64,000 nucleotides of DNA, taken from NCBI GenBank assembly GCA_016271365.2, contig CM028129.1, positions 842,660,001 through 842,724,000 of the forward strand, written 5' to 3'. Position 1 is the stretch's first letter; each line of letters starts with the position of its first letter. The notes beneath the pieces are model-generated. The model ran no database searches. It had not been told where the DNA came from and saw nothing but the letters and a program-made list of their open reading frames with translations. This DNA is from Neoceratodus forsteri. Its lineage: Eukaryota > Chordata > Ceratodontiformes > Ceratodontidae. Positions 1 to 12,448 of this stretch are shown here, in pieces. Made by a program: the position numbers and the translations under genes.

Positions 1-920
1 ATAAATGGCATCATTAAAAAAGATTTACTTTAAATCTATCACGTTCTGGGATGCATTTTCAAAACAGCATACTGGCAATTGATATGGTTTAGGTATCCTT
101 GAAGATTTGAAATAAATAGTGGGGCCATCGAATTGCTGCTTACTACGCTGGTGACCCACATTCAGAAGCAAGCACAAGATGCCTGGGCTGGCTAGGAGGA
201 GAAAAATTAAGCATCCCAAAGGACATTTTCCTCCTCCTTCTTGGGGGCTGGAGGTGAGGGAGGTCACCAGACTTCTGCTGCACCACCACAGATGTGGGGT
301 CCACAGGTAAAGGTGCAGCAAAATGCCTGCTCTGTAAGGGGGATGATGTCAGCCCAGCTCAGCATGCTGCACATTCTTTGCATGCACACACCCTGGAGTT
401 CCAAGTGCTGGCATCCTGGTGGGAGAGAGGAAAGAGGAGGGTAATCATCTCTGGTGAAGTAGGATGATGGTACCCCATCACACTGGAACCCTACATTCCT
501 ATCACTGCCACATCCTAGTTACGTAACTATAGTACAAGTGCCCTCATACAGCCAGCCCCACTATGGAAGTGAACGCTTGAAGTGATAGTGATGAAAACTT
601 GGTCCAAGCCATATTAAAAGCGTGTTCCTTTTGATCTTTCATCTGTAAGAAAAGAAATGGTAAAGTAGACTCAAAATAGGTTAAAAGGGTATCATACTGT
701 ACAAGTTAAGAGATAAGGGGCAATCTAAAGTAGAATAAAAAAGTATAGGTCAAAATTCTGACCACTATCATGCACTGCTGCTTTAGGATTTCTTCTATGC
801 TACCACACCCACCATGAAAAAGTTAAACATCTTAGTGTAGTGCTGTACTGTTTGTGATCAGAAGCATGCTAGCATCCTCCTGGTACATTAATAGTATGAA
901 TTCAGCAGGTACAGTCAAAA
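1..920. other. No gene recognised
   Basis: Both strands carry only short open frames (under 100 codons) with no similarity that I recognise. There is no clear tandem repeat or transposon end. CR1 sequence starts at about 925. Confidence 0.5.
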
Positions 921-924
921 AGAA

Positions 925-2541
925 CCCTCAATAGAAGAGATTTAAAAAAAATACCTCTAGTGATGGCCATGCAGTTCTGAAAGGGGAGAAGGCTATGGGA
1001 ACAGACAGGATACATCCAAATATACTAAAGGAACTCAGGTAGGTGCTAGCTGCCACACTGTTGGCCTTATTCAACAGCTCACTGGAAAAAGGCATGGTTC
1101 CAAAGCACTGGAGGAGACCAGACATAGTCCTTCTCCATAAGTGCAGCAGTAGGGAGGAGGCTAGCAACTATAGGCTGGTCAGTCTCACATCTGTGATGGG
1201 GAAATTGATGGAAATCCTGTTAAAAGAAAGGTTGGTAGAGTATCTTGAATCTAATGGGCAACAAGACCAAAGGCAGCATGGATTTATGAGGGGGGTGGGA
1301 GTCATGCCACATGAATCCAAATGATTTCTTCAACTGGGTGACCAATAAAATTGATCAGGGTAGGGTAGTGGACGTGGTCTATCTGGAATTTAGCATGGCA
1401 TTTTGACATTGTGCTGCACAAGAGATTGATAAAAAAGTGGGTGGCCTAGGGTGGGATCCAGAGTGCTAATATGAGTGAGGAACTGGTTAATGGACAGGCA
1501 TCAGAGGGTGGTTGTTAAGGACACTCACTCTGATGAGGGGAGAATGACCAGTGGGGTGCCACAGGGCTCAGAACTGGGACCGGTCCTCTTCAATACCTTC
1601 ATAAGGGACATTTCAGAAGAACTAGAAGGGAAGGTATGCCTTTTTGCAGATGACACCAAAATCTGTAATAGAGTGGACACTTGGAGTGGGATGCGAAGGG
1701 ACCTTGGGAAGCTCAAGGAGTGGTCAACAGCATGGCAGTTGGGGTCAATGCCAAAAAGTGCAAAATCATACACTTAGGGCACAGGAACCCAGGAACATAG
1801 AATGGGTGGAGAGGTACTGACAGTCACTAAGCAAAGAAAGGGACCTTGGGGTTATCATATTTGATGACCACAAAGTGGCAGGGCAGTGTGACAAAGCAGT
1901 GGGTAGGGCTAGTGGGATGCTGGGATGCATAGGGAGAGGTATCTCCAGCAGGAGTAGGGAGGCTGTACTGCCACTGTATCTCTCACTTGTGAGAGTCCAC
2001 CTTGGTTACTGTGTCCAGTTTTGGAGACAACACCTCAGAAATGACAAAGACAGGGTGGAGGCAGTCCAGAGAAGGACAACTAAAATGGTGCAGGGATTGC
2101 TTCAAAAGCCCCATGAAGAAACACTGAGGGATCTCAACATGCACACCCTGGAAGAGAGGATAGCAAGAGGGGACATGATAAAATTTACAAGTACCTCACA
2201 GGGTGCAGGACGGAAGTCTCTTTCAAATTAGAAAGAGCACCAGGTCCAGAGGGCATGCAATGAAGCTGGAAGGGAGGAAGTTTAAGAGGGATGTGAGGAA
2301 GTACTACTTACTGAAAGAGTGGTGAATGCCTGGAACAGACTGCTGGTGGAAGTGGTGGAGACAAAAACAGTAGGGGCTTCAAGCATGCATGGGTAGACAT
2401 GGGGAATATTACTAAATAGGAAGGGAGGAGTGAGGGTCATTGAAGACAAGTTAGAGTGTGTGAAGACAAACCAGGGAGGCACCATTTAGGCAGATTGGGT
2501 GGGTCAATCGGTCCTTTTCTGCTGACAGATTGTTTCTATGT
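925..2541 (+). mobile_element. CR1-type LINE fragment (RT and 3' end)
   Basis: This is a 5'-truncated CR1 non-LTR retrotransposon. The frame at 1043-1324 encodes the fingers/palm start of the reverse transcriptase, with the CR1-typical phrases LLHKCSSREEASNYR and VSLTSVMGKLMEILLKERL, and then QHGF. The frame at 1475-1777 carries GVPQGSELGPVLFN and the catalytic box FADD. The frame at 1875-2231 carries the C-terminal thumb region (GCIGRGISSRSREAVLPLY, HLGYCVQFWR). The frames are separated by stops and shifts, so the copy is dead although FADD survives. It ends at about 2541 with the usual CR1 closing phrase (cagattgggtgggtc, then ctgctgacag and a TTTCTATG-like tail). The APE endonuclease is missing, as expected from 5' truncation during target-primed reverse transcription. 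Confidence 0.9.
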
Positions 2542-5299
2542 TTATTGACTTGAGACATTAATTACAAAACCAGTAATGCAAGCTTTCTTACAAAACAATA
2601 TTTGATAGAGTTAAACATAAACTGAAGATGCATTTAAGGATGTCAGAAATATAGCATTAGTAACTAATTCTGCCCATTTAAATAGACCATTTTGTTGTTA
2701 GGTTGTGTCAATACATTACTATGGTGTTCATTATGTTACTGTTGCAATGTTCACATCCTCAGTAATGTTGCTATACTTTAATTGGGCCATGTATTGTGAG
2801 AATATGATTCCTATTGGTGTATTACTGTCAGGTTCAAGAGTAGTGCTGAGAATCACTATTACTGCTCAGTGGGCTGCACTGCACATCTGCACCCCCCGTG
2901 ATGGGGCTTACCTTTGAGCCACCAGAGGCTGAGGGTCAACCTGTCATTGCTGCCTGTGATTCTCCTAATGGAGCAGTTATTGGGAACCAGGTAGTGAAGA
3001 GGAGAAGGTGTTTTTGTCTGCTTCATGCTGCCAATGAAAGGAGGACTCCTGAACTTGAAGGGCTTACATTTTCCATGACATCTGACCACCGCTATTGTTT
3101 CTGACCCAGAGGACCTCAGAGAAACTAACAACAATAATCAACTGATTGATAGCGTTCTGGGCAAGATGCCCATTTAAATAAATAACTTTGCAGTCTATGC
3201 TCTACAACACCATGGATGTTGCCATCTTGAGGATCGTTGACCCTAGGACTGGCCATTCAGGACCCAGAGTGTTACAGGAGGAAGTGCCTGAAGCACACTG
3301 GGCTATAGAGTGGCATTATGCTTAGTGTGATTTTCTGCACCTACAGTTGCAGCCAATGATATAGCTAGATATGTCCTGCAATTTCTGGGATATCACTACA
3401 GATACTCTTTGCCTGCCTGCAGTACCACTGTGAGCTACCAGAGAGAATATCTTTAGATATATTTCTAAATATCCTGAAATATCAGAAAGTATCTATTGCT
3501 GTAACTCTATCCTTTAAGTATTGCTACTATTGACAGCTGATACAGGCAATCAGGAGACAGTAAGCTATGGACCTGTACTGGAACCTTCCTAGAAAAAGGT
3601 GGGGCTAGGAGTCTTGCTTGTGCCTCTGAAGGAGACAGATGTGCTGAGATGAGAGAGTTTAAGTTCTCAGAAAAGAACCAAAGGGTTGCTCCATACTTCC
3701 GCATCCTGCTGCAGTTCAGTTTGAATTGAACAACTGTGTTACTGCTTAAGAGTGCTGTTGAAGAGCATTTCCAGGAACTGCTGCTGGAATTTAGAGGTAG
3801 GAGAACAGCCACTTCTATCTCTGTTGGTGTGACTGAGGGAAGGGTGAGGTTAGGGAGGTTTGGCTCTGGTTACCTTGGCACTCTGATCACATGTGCACCC
3901 TAGGCAGAGCCAAGGAAGCACCCCAGTATAGGCCTCATTCTAACTTGACATGCAGCCATACTGTTTGAGACTACTAAACCAGAGGGAACAACCTGAGAGT
4001 GAGAACTGACTCAGCACTTAGCAGACGGGCCTGCCTGCTGCCAAACCATTGGTGACAGGCTGCACCTGAAGTCAGCTAGACCAGCAGAGAGAGATGCTCC
4101 TGTGTTACTGCCCAGCCTGTGAGATAATTGTCATCAGACACATGAGTATCTGGCCTCATCAGCCAGACATTAAAAGACACTTAAGCTTCAAGTCAAAGTG
4201 TCCCTTTTGGATTACAATTTTCACTTTGGATTATACATTTATGCGGTTATAATTAATAGGAAAAAGTCATTGGGAGGGATTTGTTGTTGTTATAAGCTTG
4301 TAGTAAATATTTAAGTGTACCAGTGCAAGATGCTGGGCAATGTGTCAACAGGCCTACAACTAGTAATTTAGCCTGGGTACCTACTAACTGTATTGAACTA
4401 AGGTTACTAGTTATCTTGCAAGTAAAGCCCTTTGCAGGGGCTGATAATACTGTGGGACTGCATTGCTGTTGTGGGTAGCAGGACTATCAGTACAGTTAGC
4501 AAAGGAAACCCTTGTGTGGCATGGGGTAGAGCCTTATCCTTGCCTGAGCGGCCTGACTGTGAACAACCTATACTACTGCATGATCTCTAACCACCTTTTT
4601 TGAATCAGTTAATAAAGTACAGTTATTTTTTCTGCTTTGGTGTGTGAACATATTCTAAGGGAGCACATTATTAGTAAGATACTAAATTGCATTTCTGCTT
4701 AAATTGGGTTCTCCATTTGGTTAATCTCAGAGTGGGGTTCTTACCCTGTGGTGAGGTGGGTTGGTGTAGCATCCCCGTGGGTGGCACTATCCACTTGACC
4801 TGGTCCACTTACAGTATCCTTCTTTGGGTGGAGGTGCCACAGTATTTTCTACTGTCTTTTGGAATGACTTCTCCAATCTTTGGAGTCTTATGAGTCCAGG
4901 CCCCTCAACCTTGATTGCAGTCCCCAGGGGCACGGTGCATGGGTAGTAACCATGAGAAACACCTGACATTTGCACAGTGACCCGGTTAAACATCTAGCAA
5001 CGGTGGTCTCATTTGAAAAATGCTACTCTAAATGCTGGCTGAAGCTACAGCTGTGTTACAACATTTTCAAGCTAACTAATGCAATTAAGGCACAGGACAC
5101 TGATAATTACAAGGCATTCATGGGTACTAAAATACCTGACTCTCAAGACTATCCGTGGGTACCTCTAAACTACCCTAAAAATACCCAGATGAAAAATGAA
5201 TAGTTGGTTCGGGTTGTCTAATTACTACCAGATTCATTCTACTACTCTAGTATCGAATCCTGACCATAAAAAAATCATGTGAAAGACTGTTTTTGACTA
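2542..5299. other. Unassigned stretch
   Basis: I see no gene or element that I can name in this 2.7 kb. Open frames are at most about 100 codons and none has a recognisable domain. An AATAAA polyadenylation-type hexamer sits at about 4611, before a T-rich stretch, which could belong to an old LTR or an untranslated region. I found no paired terminal repeat to support that. Confidence 0.4.
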
Positions 5300-5890
5300 T
5301 TACAGTGTTTGTTAGGTGCCCCAAGTTGCTATACCAATGGTGGGCATTGCTGAGGCAAGTATGAGATGTGCAGCTGCTCTTAGCAAGCCTGCTGCTGTTT
5401 CCAAAAATTATACCCATGGTGGGCATTATTGAGGGATCTACGATAGGTGCAGCTGCTCTTAGCAAACTTGCTGCTGTATCCAGAAACTATACATATGGTG
5501 GGCATTACTCAGCCAGGTACTGTATGAGAGGTGCAGCTGCTCTGATTGAACCTGCTGCTGCTCTCAAAAAATTATACCCATGGCGGGCATTGTTGAGGCA
5601 GGTACAAGAGGCACAGCTGCTGTGAGTGAGCCTGCTGTTGTTTCCAAAAATTATACCCATGGTGGGCATTGCTGAAGCAGGTACGAGAGGCACAGCTGCT
5701 TTAGTTGAGCCTGTTGCTGTTTCCAAAAATTATACCCGTGGCAGGCATTGCTGAGGCAAGTACAAGAGGCACAGCTGCTGTGAGTGAGCCAGCTGCTGTT
5801 TCCAAAAATTAATACCCATGGTGGGCATTGCTGAGGCTGGTACGAGAGGCACAGCTGCTTTAGTTGAGCCTGCTGCTCTTTCCAAAAATT
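5300..5890 (+). repeat. ~80-bp tandem array, seven units, left part
   Basis: Units of about 76-84 bp recur, anchored on the phrase (a)tacccatggtgggcatt at about 5331, 5409, 5490, 5573, 5655, 5729 and 5812. Each also has a cagctgct block and a tccaaaaatta block. The array continues at 8931-9031 after an interrupting CR1. The first 27 bp (5300-5326) are instead nearly identical, in reverse complement, to part of the unrelated 98-bp array at 30291-30843. The array lies directly beyond the 3' end of the minus-strand hAT transposase, so it may be the subterminal region of that transposon. This placement is inference. Confidence 0.8.
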
Positions 5891-7600
5891 AGAGCTTTTA
5901 CGTAATTTAAATGAACAAAGCAAGAAGCAGATGGAATACAGGAAAAAACAAAGAGGCAGGGAAGGCAGTCAGAAGGGCAAAAGCACAGACCAAGGAAAAA
6001 AATAGCACAGGTTGTTAAAAAGGGAGACAAAACCTTCTACAGATACATAATGGAGAAAAGAAAAACTAAGGGAGGAATAGTCCAAATAGCAACCAAAGAA
6101 GGCAAGATGGCAGTGAGGAATGAGGAAAAGGCTGAAGCCCTAAATGAGTTATTTTGCTCTGTCTTCACTATATAAGACAGTGGCAAAGGCCCCAGGCTAG
6201 GTCAGACAGAGCATGGTGGTCGTGGAGTTGTCACTAGCCCCTTCACAAAGGAAAGGGTCCTAGAAGAGCTGAATAGACTCAAGATAGACAAGGCCATGGA
6301 ACCTGATGGCATACACCTTAGGGTTTTAAATGAACTTCGAGAGGAACTAGCCACACCACTGGCTGAGCTCTTCAACAAGTCACTATACAGTAGGGAAATG
6401 CCTCAAGATTGGAAAAGGGCAACAGTGGTGCCCTTGCACAAGAGTGGGAATAAAGAAGAGGCAGGAAATTACCATCCTGTCAGCTTGACCTCAGTCATAG
6501 GGAAAATTATGGAGTCATTACTAAAGCAGAGGATAGTGTCATACCTGAAAGATACTGGAAAAATGGACCCAAGGCAACATGGCTTCACAGCGGGATGATC
6601 TTGTCAAACCAACACGATTGGCTTCTTCGACTGGGTCACCAGAATAGTGGATCAGGGAGGGGCAGTGGACATTTGTATACCTGGATTCCAGCAAGGCCTT
6701 CGACACCGTCCTTCACAGAAGTCTAACAAACAAGCTGGAATATACAGGAGTCAGGCAAAAGGTATTTAATTGGATCAGCAACTGGCTAAACAATAGGACA
6801 CAGAGAGTGCCACAGTAGTAGTGGATCTCTATCGAGGGAAGGTAGTGTAACCAGTGGCATCCTGCCGTGGTCAGTACTGGGATCTATCCCCTTCAACATC
6901 TTTATAGGAGACCTCACAAATTATCTAAAAGGAAAGGTTTGCCTGTTTGCTGTTGATATTAAGCTTTACAACAGAGTGGACTCACAGGAAGAGGCAGACA
7001 ACATGAAAGTTGACCTTAGAAAGTTGGAGGAATGATGCAGAGCTTGGCGGTTAAAATTTAATGCCAAAAAATCTAAGGGAATGCACCTGGGTAGGAGGGA
7101 CACAAGAAATAAGTATACTCTGGGAGGACATCAACTCGAAGAAACACAAATAGAGCAAGATCTCGGCATAGTGATCACTGATGACGTAAAGGTAGAAAAG
7201 CAGTGTGAGAAGGCAGCACAGAAAGCAAATAGCATCCTCGGCTGTATTAGTAGGGGCATTACTAGTATGAAGCAGGAGGTTATCATGCCTCTTTACAGGA
7301 CCTTGGTAAGGCCACACTTGGAATACTGTGGTCAGTTCTGGAGACCTCACCTCAAAAAAGAACATTGACCATTTGTAGATGGTGCAAAGAAGAGCTACAA
7401 AAATGGTGCAGGATCTACACCACAAAACATACAAGGTGCGACTCAGGGAGTTAAATTTATACTCCCTCAAGCAAAGAAGAAACAGAGATGACATGATCGA
7501 AACATTTAAGTACATGAAGGGGCTAAACACAAGTCAGGCAGGTAATCTGTTTCAGCACAACACAACAGCACATACATGGGGCCATAATTTGAGGTTCAAA
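5891..7600 (+). mobile_element. CR1 LINE, 5' portion (split by another CR1)
   Basis: CR1 fragment inserted in the 80-bp array between tccaaaaatta and tacccatg. The frame at 6296-6598 encodes the RT start (MEPDGIHLRVLNELREELA, VVPLHKSGNKEEAGNYH, QHGFTAG). The region at 6890-6990 contains the catalytic position as FAVD instead of FADD, so the RT is dead. 7081-7368 and 7379-7654 encode the thumb and C-terminal region (LGCISRGITS, LVRPHLEYCGQFWRPHL). Several stops and frameshifts break it. At 7592-7600 the sequence aggttcaaa marks the insertion point of an antisense CR1. The 3' end resumes at 8693. Confidence 0.9.
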
Positions 7601-8692
7601 CAGAAACATAGAAACATAGACTTTGACAGCATAAAGACTGCTTGGCCCACCTAGTCTGCCCATTTCTCTACCTATTGGATAAGCTGCAGATCCTTGTTAA
7701 CCAGCAGCCTACTTCCTCCTACCCCCCACTATAATTGCCTTTTGTCAGTCCCATACATACTTGAATTCCCCCACTGTTTTTATCCCCACAACCTCCTCAG
7801 GAAGGCTGTTCCATGCAACCACCACCCTTTCTGTGAAAAATACTTCCTTATGTCACCCCTGAGCCGTCCACCCTCTATCTTCAAATTGTGACCCACTAGT
7901 TCTTGCGCATCTCTTTTTCTGAAAGTTGCTAGACTCTTGGACTTTGTTGATTCCCTTGAGGCACTTGAAAATTTCTATCATGTCCCCTTCTCCCTCCTTT
8001 CCTCAATGGTATACATATTAAGCTCTTTTAGTTTCTCTTCATATGGCTTCTGTTGCAGACCCTGCACCATTTGGGTTGCCCTTCTCTGGACTGCCTCCAT
8101 CCTGTCTGTGTCCTTGCAAAGATGGGGTCTCCAAAACTGCATGCGGTACTGCAGATGGGGTCTCACCAGCTGTCTGAACAGAGGGATAATAACTTGCTTT
8201 CTATGGGTGATGTCTATCCCTATGCATCCTAGAATCCCCCCAGCCCTCCTTACCACCCTCTCATATTGCTTGCCTACCTCAAGGTCATCTGATATGAGTA
8301 TCTCCCAGGTCCCTTTCCATTTTTGTTGCTGTCAGTACCCCCCACCCATTGTGTACTCTTCTCCTGGGTTTTTGTTTCCCAGGTGCATTTCTTTGCACTT
8401 CTTTGCATTGAAACTAAGCTGCCATACTCTTAATCATTGCTCCAACCTTGCCAAGTCCCTTCTTATCCTTTCCACCCCTTCTTCTGTATCAACCCTGTTG
8501 CAGATCTTTGTGTCGTCTGCAAAGAGGCATACTTTTCCTTCTAGCCCCTCTGCAATGTCACCTATAAAGACATTAAAGAGTACTGGTCCCAGTACTGAAC
8601 CCAGCGGTACCCCACTAGTAATTCCCCTTTTTCCAGAGTGTGCTTCATTTACTATTACCCTTTGCACTCTGTTAGCAAGGTTGGTGGGCGGT
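7601..8692 (-). mobile_element. CR1 LINE inserted antisense in another CR1
   Basis: A 1.09-kb 5'-truncated CR1 in reverse orientation. Its 3' end (read on the minus strand) is the CR1 closing phrase around 7605-7690, including the TTCTATG repeats. Upstream on the minus strand are the thumb region (8256-7978: GGILGCIGIDI, VRPHLQYRMQFWRPHL) and the palm with an intact FADD, within the frame starting at 9138. It is bracketed by the 9-bp direct repeat aggttcaaa (7592-7600 and 8693-8701), a plausible target-site duplication. It split the older plus-strand CR1 and is therefore younger. The 303-codon plus-strand frame over it is an antisense shadow. Confidence 0.9.
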
Positions 8693-8930
8693 AGGTTCAA
8701 AAGCAACCTCAGGAAGTACTTCTTCAAAGAGAGAGCGGTGGAACCATGGAACAGCCTGCCCCAGCAGCTGGTAGCATCAAAGATAATTACAGATTTCAAA
8801 TTTGCATGGGATAGGCTTTGTGGACAGGTTAGAATGCAGGCAATGTAGGGGGGTAGTCTTTTTGGGCAGACTAGATGGATCACGCAGTCACCATCTGCCA
8901 ATATTTTGCTTATGTTCTTATGTTCTATAC
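8693..8930 (+). mobile_element. CR1 LINE, 3' portion of the split copy
   Basis: This continues the CR1 at 5891-7600 past the antisense insertion. It encodes the typical CR1 C-terminus (NLRKYFFKERAVEPWNSLPQQ near 8705-8770, then a tryptophan-rich WDRL segment). It closes with gggcagactagatggatc and two copies of tcttatgt at about 8912-8927. The 80-bp array resumes immediately after it with atacccatg. Confidence 0.85.
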
Positions 8931-9031
8931 CCATGTTGGGCATTGATGAGGCACAGTAGGTACCAGAGGTGCAACTGCTCCCTTGAGTGAGGCTGCTGCT
9001 GTTTCCAAAAATTATACTCGTGGTGGGCATC
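8931..9031 (+). repeat. 80-bp tandem array, right remnant
   Basis: One and a half further units of the 80-bp array, with anchors atacccatgttgggcatt near 8931 and tatactcgtggtgggcat near 9013. They show that the CR1 inserted into an existing array. Confidence 0.8.
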
Positions 9032-9814
9032 AAACTTACATAATATAAAACTGATGATTGACAAAAGAAAACTAAGAGTAATGTGGCACATGTGGCTGGC
9101 ATGGTAGCAGTGGTGATGATTCTATTCATTGTGTACACAACCTGCTGTATTTATTATTTTCAGTATCACTGTTTGTAGGCTGTTTTTCATGTACAGGGTC
9201 AGAATCACATAATTACGTGTTTGGGACAATTGGAAATTTGTCAGCATTAATTTTGAGAAATGTAAGCTGTTCCACATTTACAAGACTTAGCAGTGTTTTT
9301 TGGTCAGTGACTTCCTCCAGCTGAACAAAATATGCATTCTGAATATATGCTTGAAGGTAGATAACTGAGGTACATTATTGCAAGATTTGCTAGAACTGGC
9401 CATATTGTTCTCTTTTGTTTCCAACAAAGTAATGGATATTCCTTGAGACCAATCACAGTATGGTCTGCAAAACATTTCAGGTTCATTGTGTTGTGTGAGA
9501 TGGTTACCAGTCTGGCAGATGAACCAGCTGCACTTTCTCTACAGGATGCTAGTCCATGTAGTTGCAGGGGACTGAGAATTGATTTGCCTTTCTGATTATG
9601 AACATAGGATGCCTAAAAAGTAGGTGTAGGTATCCTTTCCCTCGCTAATGACACTGGTGATTGTGAAAAATTTATAGATGTGCTATTGCGTGTGCCAGAG
9701 GTGCACTCTGATAGTTCAGCATGGCTTGACTGCTGTACATCTGTTAATGGTGTTGGTGGGGCAATGTCACATTTAGTTAGCAGAAGATCTTTCAAATACT
9801 CAATATCTTCCCCT

Positions 9815-11835
9815 GCAGGAAGGATGACTTAAACCTGGTCAAGGAGACTGCACACATGTGTATAAGGAGGGTAAGGAAGGGAGCAAAAAGCAGTAGGCCT
9901 CTGTGGTTCAACAAGAGTGTAGCGGGGATGGTAGGGGGCAGGTGGAGGGCATTTAGGAAATATAAGAAAACACAGAAGGAAGGGGACAGGGAAACCTACA
10001 GAGAATCAAAGAGGACAGCAAGGCAAGAGATTAGGAAGGCAAAAGCATACATGGAGGAATGGATTGCGAGACAGGAAAGGGGGGGCAAAAGACATTTTGT
10101 AGGTACATGAGGGAGAAGAGGAAGACTAGTCAAGGGATTTCATGGCTCTGTGGGGAGAGGGAGCCACATGAAAGATGACTACATGAAAGCAGAAGAGCTG
10201 ATCTGGTACTTCTGTTCAAATTTTAAGAAGGAGGGGGGGGCCGAGGATGAGGAAGAGGGGGGATGGGTGAAGAATGGTCCATTTAGCATGGAGAGAGTCA
10301 GGGGAGAACTGGGTAGAGTGAAAGTGGACAAGGCCATGGGATCAGATGGAATGCATCCGAGGGTGACCTGGGAGCTAAGGGAGGAGTTAGCCACCCCGCT
10401 GGAAAGGCTATTCAACCTGTCCTTGGACTCTGTGAAAGTGCCAGAGGACTGCAGAATAGCCACAGTCATGCCAATACACAAGAGGGGGAGTAGAGAGGCA
10501 AAGGAGAACTATCATCCAATCCGTCTTACCGCAGTGGAGGGGAGGGTCATGGAAGCACTCATCAGGGAGAGGGTAGCACAGTACCTAGAGGGAGAATGGA
10601 TTACTGAACAACAACCAGCATGGGTTCACAATGGGGAGGTCATGTCAGTATAATCTTATTGAATTCTTTGACTGGGTGATGCAGGAAATAGACCAGGGGG
10701 GCGGTGGATGTGGCCTACCTGGGCTTCAGTAAGGCCTTTGACACCATCCCCCACAGAAGACTGGTCAATAAACTGGAAAGTATGGGGTGGGGGACAAAGT
10801 AACTAGATGGATGCAAAGCTGGCTAGCTGACAGGACCCAGAGGGCGGTAATGGAGGGGGGGCACTCTGGCAAGGGGCAAGTGATGAGCGGGGTACCCCAG
10901 GGGTCGGTGTTGGGGCTGCTGCTCTTCAGTATCTATATATGCAACATTACAGATGGACTGAAAGGACTGGTGGTGTTCTTTGTGGATGACATGAAAATTT
11001 ACAATGGGGTGGACACTGAAGGTGGGGTGGAGGACATGCAGCAGGACCTAAGGGCACTAGAAGAGTGGGAAGAAACCTGGCAACTAAAATTTAACATCAG
11101 GAAGTGTGCAGTTATGCACCTGACACATGGTAAGCGAAGGACAGAGTACAAAATGGGTGGGGAGGGAATCAGGGCAACAGAGCAGGAGAAGGATCAGGGT
11201 ATAGTGGTCTATAGTGACCTTAAGGTGGAGAAACAGTGTACTAAGGTGGGGGGAAGTCCTGGAGAGAAGTCCTAGTGCCCTTGTACCAGGCTATGGTGAG
11301 ACCACACATGGAGTATGGAATACAGTTCTGGAGGCCTCACTTGCAAAATGCCATATAGCTGATTGAAAGGGTTCAGCGAACAGTGACCAAGATCGTGCTA
11401 GGGATGAAGGGCAAACCATATGAGTAGAGATGCTGCAAGCTGGGGCTATACACCCTGGAGACTAGAAGGGTGATTGAAGACATGATAGAGACCTTCAAAT
11501 ACATCAAGGGATTAAGAAAGGGGGCTCATGGGGCTTATTCAAAATGAAGAAGGACTCCGCTACTAGAAGGAATAGCCTGAGACTACAAGGGGGACACTAC
11601 AGGGAGAACATGTGGGGGCAATTCTTTATGGAGAGGGTGATGGATGCCTGGAACAGGCTTCTGGAGGAGGTTGTGGGGCTGGAGACAGTGCCAGAATTTA
11701 AGAGGGCTTGGGACAGCATAAAGGGCTATGGCGGAGGGGTGGGTTTCAAGGGAGGGAGGCGTTAGTCTAATGAGTTAAGGGCAGACTGGATGGACCATGG
11801 GGTCTTTTTCTGCCATAAAGTTCTATGATTCTATG
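9815..11835 (+). mobile_element. CR1 LINE inserted in the hAT transposase
   Basis: A 2.0-kb CR1 fragment, more GC-rich than the other copies. The frame at 9856-10110 covers the linker before the RT (RKYKKTQKEGDRETYRESK). 10150-10653 starts the RT (KVDKAMGSDGMHPRV, ELREELATPLERLFN). 10787-11275 carries SGVPQGSVLGLLLFS and the catalytic box as FVDD (F/Y-x-DD acidic pair kept). 11544-11765 is the C-terminus (MDAWNRLLEEVV). It ends with gactggatggaccatgg and TTCTATGATTCTATG, the CR1 octamer tail. It is flanked by near-identical 12-mers, atatcttcccct (9803-9814) and atatgttcccct (11836-11847), a probable target duplication in the hAT coding sequence between the LLDP motif and the LKDLLL segment. 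Confidence 0.9.
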
Positions 11836-12448
11836 ATATGTTCCCCTTAAAGCAGGGATCTAGCAATGTAGCCAGCACATAGGTGTCATTCTATAACGTC
11901 GCATTTATTCTCTGATCAGATGACAGTCTGAGATTCAAATCATCTGCCAGCATAACAGTGGTGGTGTTTTTTTTTTGACCGAAAGTCTTTATGGCATCAA
12001 GGAAGATGTGAAGAAATCTTATTTGAGGAAGAATTTGACTCAGAGTTGCACTGTATGTGCTGAAATCACATGTGGCAGCCTCAACGGGCTCCAATAAAGT
12101 GATCAAAGATTAAATTAAGAGTCCAACTGCTGGAAGTGAACATGATGTTTACTTTACCTATTTGATTCTGTGTGGTGTAGTCATGTACAACTTTCTTCTG
12201 TTCAAGAAACCTTTCTAATATGTAAAATATTGAATTCCAGTAGGTTGTAAGTTCCTGTTTTACTGTATGCAGTGATAAATTACTTTACCTCTGCAGCCCC
12301 TTCAGTAGTTTTTATGCTTTCACAGAGTGGCTGAAATACCCGTTTATTTTCCTAGCAAGACCTAACAGGATTTCAGCATTTCTGTTTCCATTTAAGAAAC
12401 CATGGATAAGAAGACTTAAAGAGCCTCTGCCATGTTTCTTCAATTCAA

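Noticed and set aside
4590..4625. AATAAA near 4611 as evidence of an LTR
   Set aside because: No matching second LTR, primer-binding site or flanking duplication was found.
7937..8848. 303-codon plus-strand open frame, the third longest in the window
   Set aside because: It lies antisense to a clear CR1 RT and thumb region and runs past its end into another CR1. The frame is a by-product of the minus-strand coding sequence.
8434..9138. 234-codon minus-strand frame
   Set aside because: Only its C-terminal half is CR1 RT (ending after FADD). The N-terminal half reads backwards through an opposite-strand CR1 end and the 80-bp array, so it is not a real fusion protein.
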